Assembly (NCBI RefSeq): GCF_900142135.1
Contig: NZ_FQZU01000053.1
Location: 1-32,976, forward strand
Length of the DNA stretch: 32,976 nt
Reading direction: 5' to 3'
From: Desulfatibacillum alkenivorans DSM 16219
GTDB lineage: Bacteria; Desulfobacterota; Desulfobacteria; Desulfobacterales; Desulfatibacillaceae
Shown: positions 32,200-32,976 of the stretch, in pieces
Position numbering within the stretch: position 1 is the first letter of the stretch
Layout: each line of letters opens with the position of its first letter
Notes under the pieces: model-generated
Seen by the model: the letters and a program-made list of their open reading frames with translations, nothing else
What the model was told of the DNA's origin: nothing
The model's database searches: none
Made by a program: the position numbers and the translations under genes

Positions 32200-32667
32200 T
32201 TAATTATTATTTTTGCGAAAGTACTGGATGTTTTGTTTTATGTAATCCGCCAGTTTTTCAAACACGGAATCATCTCCGCAGATTTCGTCGCCAAGCCTGT
32301 GAAACAGGCTATCCTCGTTTGCCTCGTCTTCAGAAATTTCGTCCAAAAACCTCTGGCGTTTTTCCATATCCAGGTGGGGATTTTCAAAGCCGAACAAACG
32401 GGCCGCCTTGTCGATATTGTCTGCGGCGCATTCCGCACCGATTCTTCGATATGCATCTGAAAAGAAAGAATAGGGCGGGGTTTGGGGAAAATCGTTTTCA
32501 AAAAAATATTGGAAACCGCCATTGTCTATAATTCCCTGGGCATTATAAACCGTAAGCACCGTTTGAATGGGAGTGCTCAGGCGAAAGACGTCATCGCCGG
32601 CTTCTTCAAGCTGTTCGATGCAGAAATCGAAGGTTTCGTCTAAAAGTTCATTAATATCGTCGCTCAT
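32200..32667 (-). CDS. DUF4375-domain protein, 155 aa
   Basis: A small acidic protein of the DUF4375 (DMP19-like) family, recognised by VYNAQGIIDNGGFQYFFEND (residues about 41-60) and the following RRIGAECAADNIDKAARLF segment. No catalytic motif or membrane segment; the role is unknown. AAGGAAGAATA precedes the ATG. It converges on the kinase gene, with 27 bases between the two stops, and its upstream region is the 30-bp-phased repeat array, so its promoter may lie within or beyond that array. Confidence 0.75.
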   Translation of the reverse strand: MSDDINELLDETFDFCIEQLEEAGDDVFRLSTPIQTVLTVYNAQGIIDNGGFQYFFENDFPQTPPYSFFSDAYRRIGAECAADNIDKAARLFGFENPHLDMEKRQRFLDEISEDEANEDSLFHRLGDEICGDDSVFEKLADYIKQNIQYFRKNNN

Positions 32668-32693
32668 TATTCTTCCTTAGAATTACTCTCATT

Positions 32694-32858
32694 TAGGTTC
32701 TCGGGGACGTCTCTCAAAAACTCAACATTCTCGGGGACGTCTCTCACTTCTCGTAGGTTCTCGGGGACGTCTCTCAAAAACTCAACATTCTCGGGGACGT
32801 CTCTCACTTCTCGGGGACGTCTCTCACACTTCTCGTCTCTCAAAAACTCAATAACTGT
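32694..32858. repeat. Phased repeat array with core TTCTCGGGGACGTCTCTCA
   Basis: The 19-base core starts at 32698, 32728, 32758, 32788 and 32808 (steps 30, 30, 30, 20). A higher-order 60-base unit, beginning TAGGTTC at 32694 and 32754, is duplicated exactly. Degenerate pieces continue to about 32858. Each core contains GGGACGTCTCTC, and GAGAGACGTCCCC-type sequences are known around REP-associated transposase genes in other genomes, but no transposase gene is in this window. Read in one minus-strand frame it gives a repetitive peptide, which I judge not to be a protein. Confidence 0.85.
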
Positions 32859-32897
32859 TTTCCTTGCTCGGTACTTCTGGAAAAACAACAAATGGCT

Positions 32898-32976
32898 TTT
32901 CGGTCAGGGCTTTCGTCCGCCAGGCGCCTGGGGTTTTGATAATTTTTTCAGGTCGCACCTTTTGTTGCTTACGCAA
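32898..32976 (-). repeat. Inverted copy of the dispersed repeat found near 6.7 kb
   Basis: Read on the minus strand from the window end, TTGCGTAAGCAACAAAAGGTGCGACCTGAAAA and the following 40 bases track the 177-bp repeat segment starting TTGCTTTAGCAACAAAAAGTGCGGCC at 6717, with scattered differences. The copy is cut by the window edge. It shows that this repeat family is dispersed and in both orientations. Confidence 0.6.

Noticed and set aside
32667-32891. A 74-codon frame with the repeated peptide REVRDVPENVEFL
   Set aside because: It is simply the translated 30-bp repeat array, begins with a TTG without a ribosome site and has no independent support.

Overview
The window is a GC-rich bacterial chromosomal segment dominated by a complete bacterial microcompartment (BMC) locus for B12-dependent diol metabolism (pdu type). 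The neighbouring gene families (a soluble double 4Fe-4S protein, a C-GCAxxG-C-C protein, a GltA-type citrate synthase, a BMC with PduS/PduT) and the dense small palindromic repeats suggest an anaerobic Desulfobacterota-like organism, perhaps a sulfate reducer of the Desulfatibacillum kind. That assignment is recognition-based inference, not shown by a marker gene.

Left flank (1-9100): a cytosolic metallophosphoesterase (-), citrate synthase with a good sigma70 promoter (+), a C-GCAxxG-C-C redox protein (+), a ferredoxin-domain protein (+) and a lone ParM-like actin ATPase (+). About 1 kb of 177-bp tandem repeats and decayed palindromic repeats follows, then a TetR regulator (-) and a small four-helix membrane protein (-).

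BMC operon (9170-29361, all minus strand, read from right to left): a multi-pass membrane protein of unknown family; pduA and pduB shell proteins; diol dehydratase pduC, pduD, pduE; reactivase pduG, pduH; a BMC-H protein with a long Lys/Ala/Glu/Pro tail; a divergent tandem-BMC protein; an EutJ-like actin-fold protein; a flavoprotein-fold protein; the pduN vertex protein; a cobalamin adenosyltransferase and a separate GlcG/PduO-C protein (a split PduO); CoA-acylating aldehyde dehydrogenase pduP; pduS; pduT; a fused phosphotransacylase-butyrate-kinase protein; acetate kinase; and an iron-containing alcohol dehydrogenase. A strong inverted repeat ends the operon. The implied chemistry is 1,2-diol -> aldehyde (PduCDE) -> acyl-CoA (PduP) -> acyl phosphate -> carboxylate + ATP (fusion protein and/or AckA), with NADH re-oxidised by the alcohol dehydrogenase and B12 kept active by PduGH, PduS and the adenosyltransferase. 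No PduL phosphotransacylase is present in the window; the fusion protein seems to take its place.

Control region (29362-29683) and regulators: the operon diverges from a two-component system made of a NarL/LuxR-type response regulator and a soluble histidine kinase carrying a PocR ligand-sensing domain. The divergent region and the pduA leader share a repeated ATAGGGT/ACCCTAT element spaced about two helical turns apart, probably the operator for this system.

Right flank (32173-32976): a DUF4375 protein (-), a 30-bp-phased repeat array, and at the very edge another copy, inverted, of the dispersed repeat seen near 6.7 kb.

Most unusual points: the phosphotransacylase-butyrate kinase fusion (with apparent loss of usual catalytic Asp residues in the first half), the PocR-kinase/ATAGGGT regulatory circuit, the unknown membrane protein leading the operon, and the flavoprotein-fold and EutJ-like accessory proteins.
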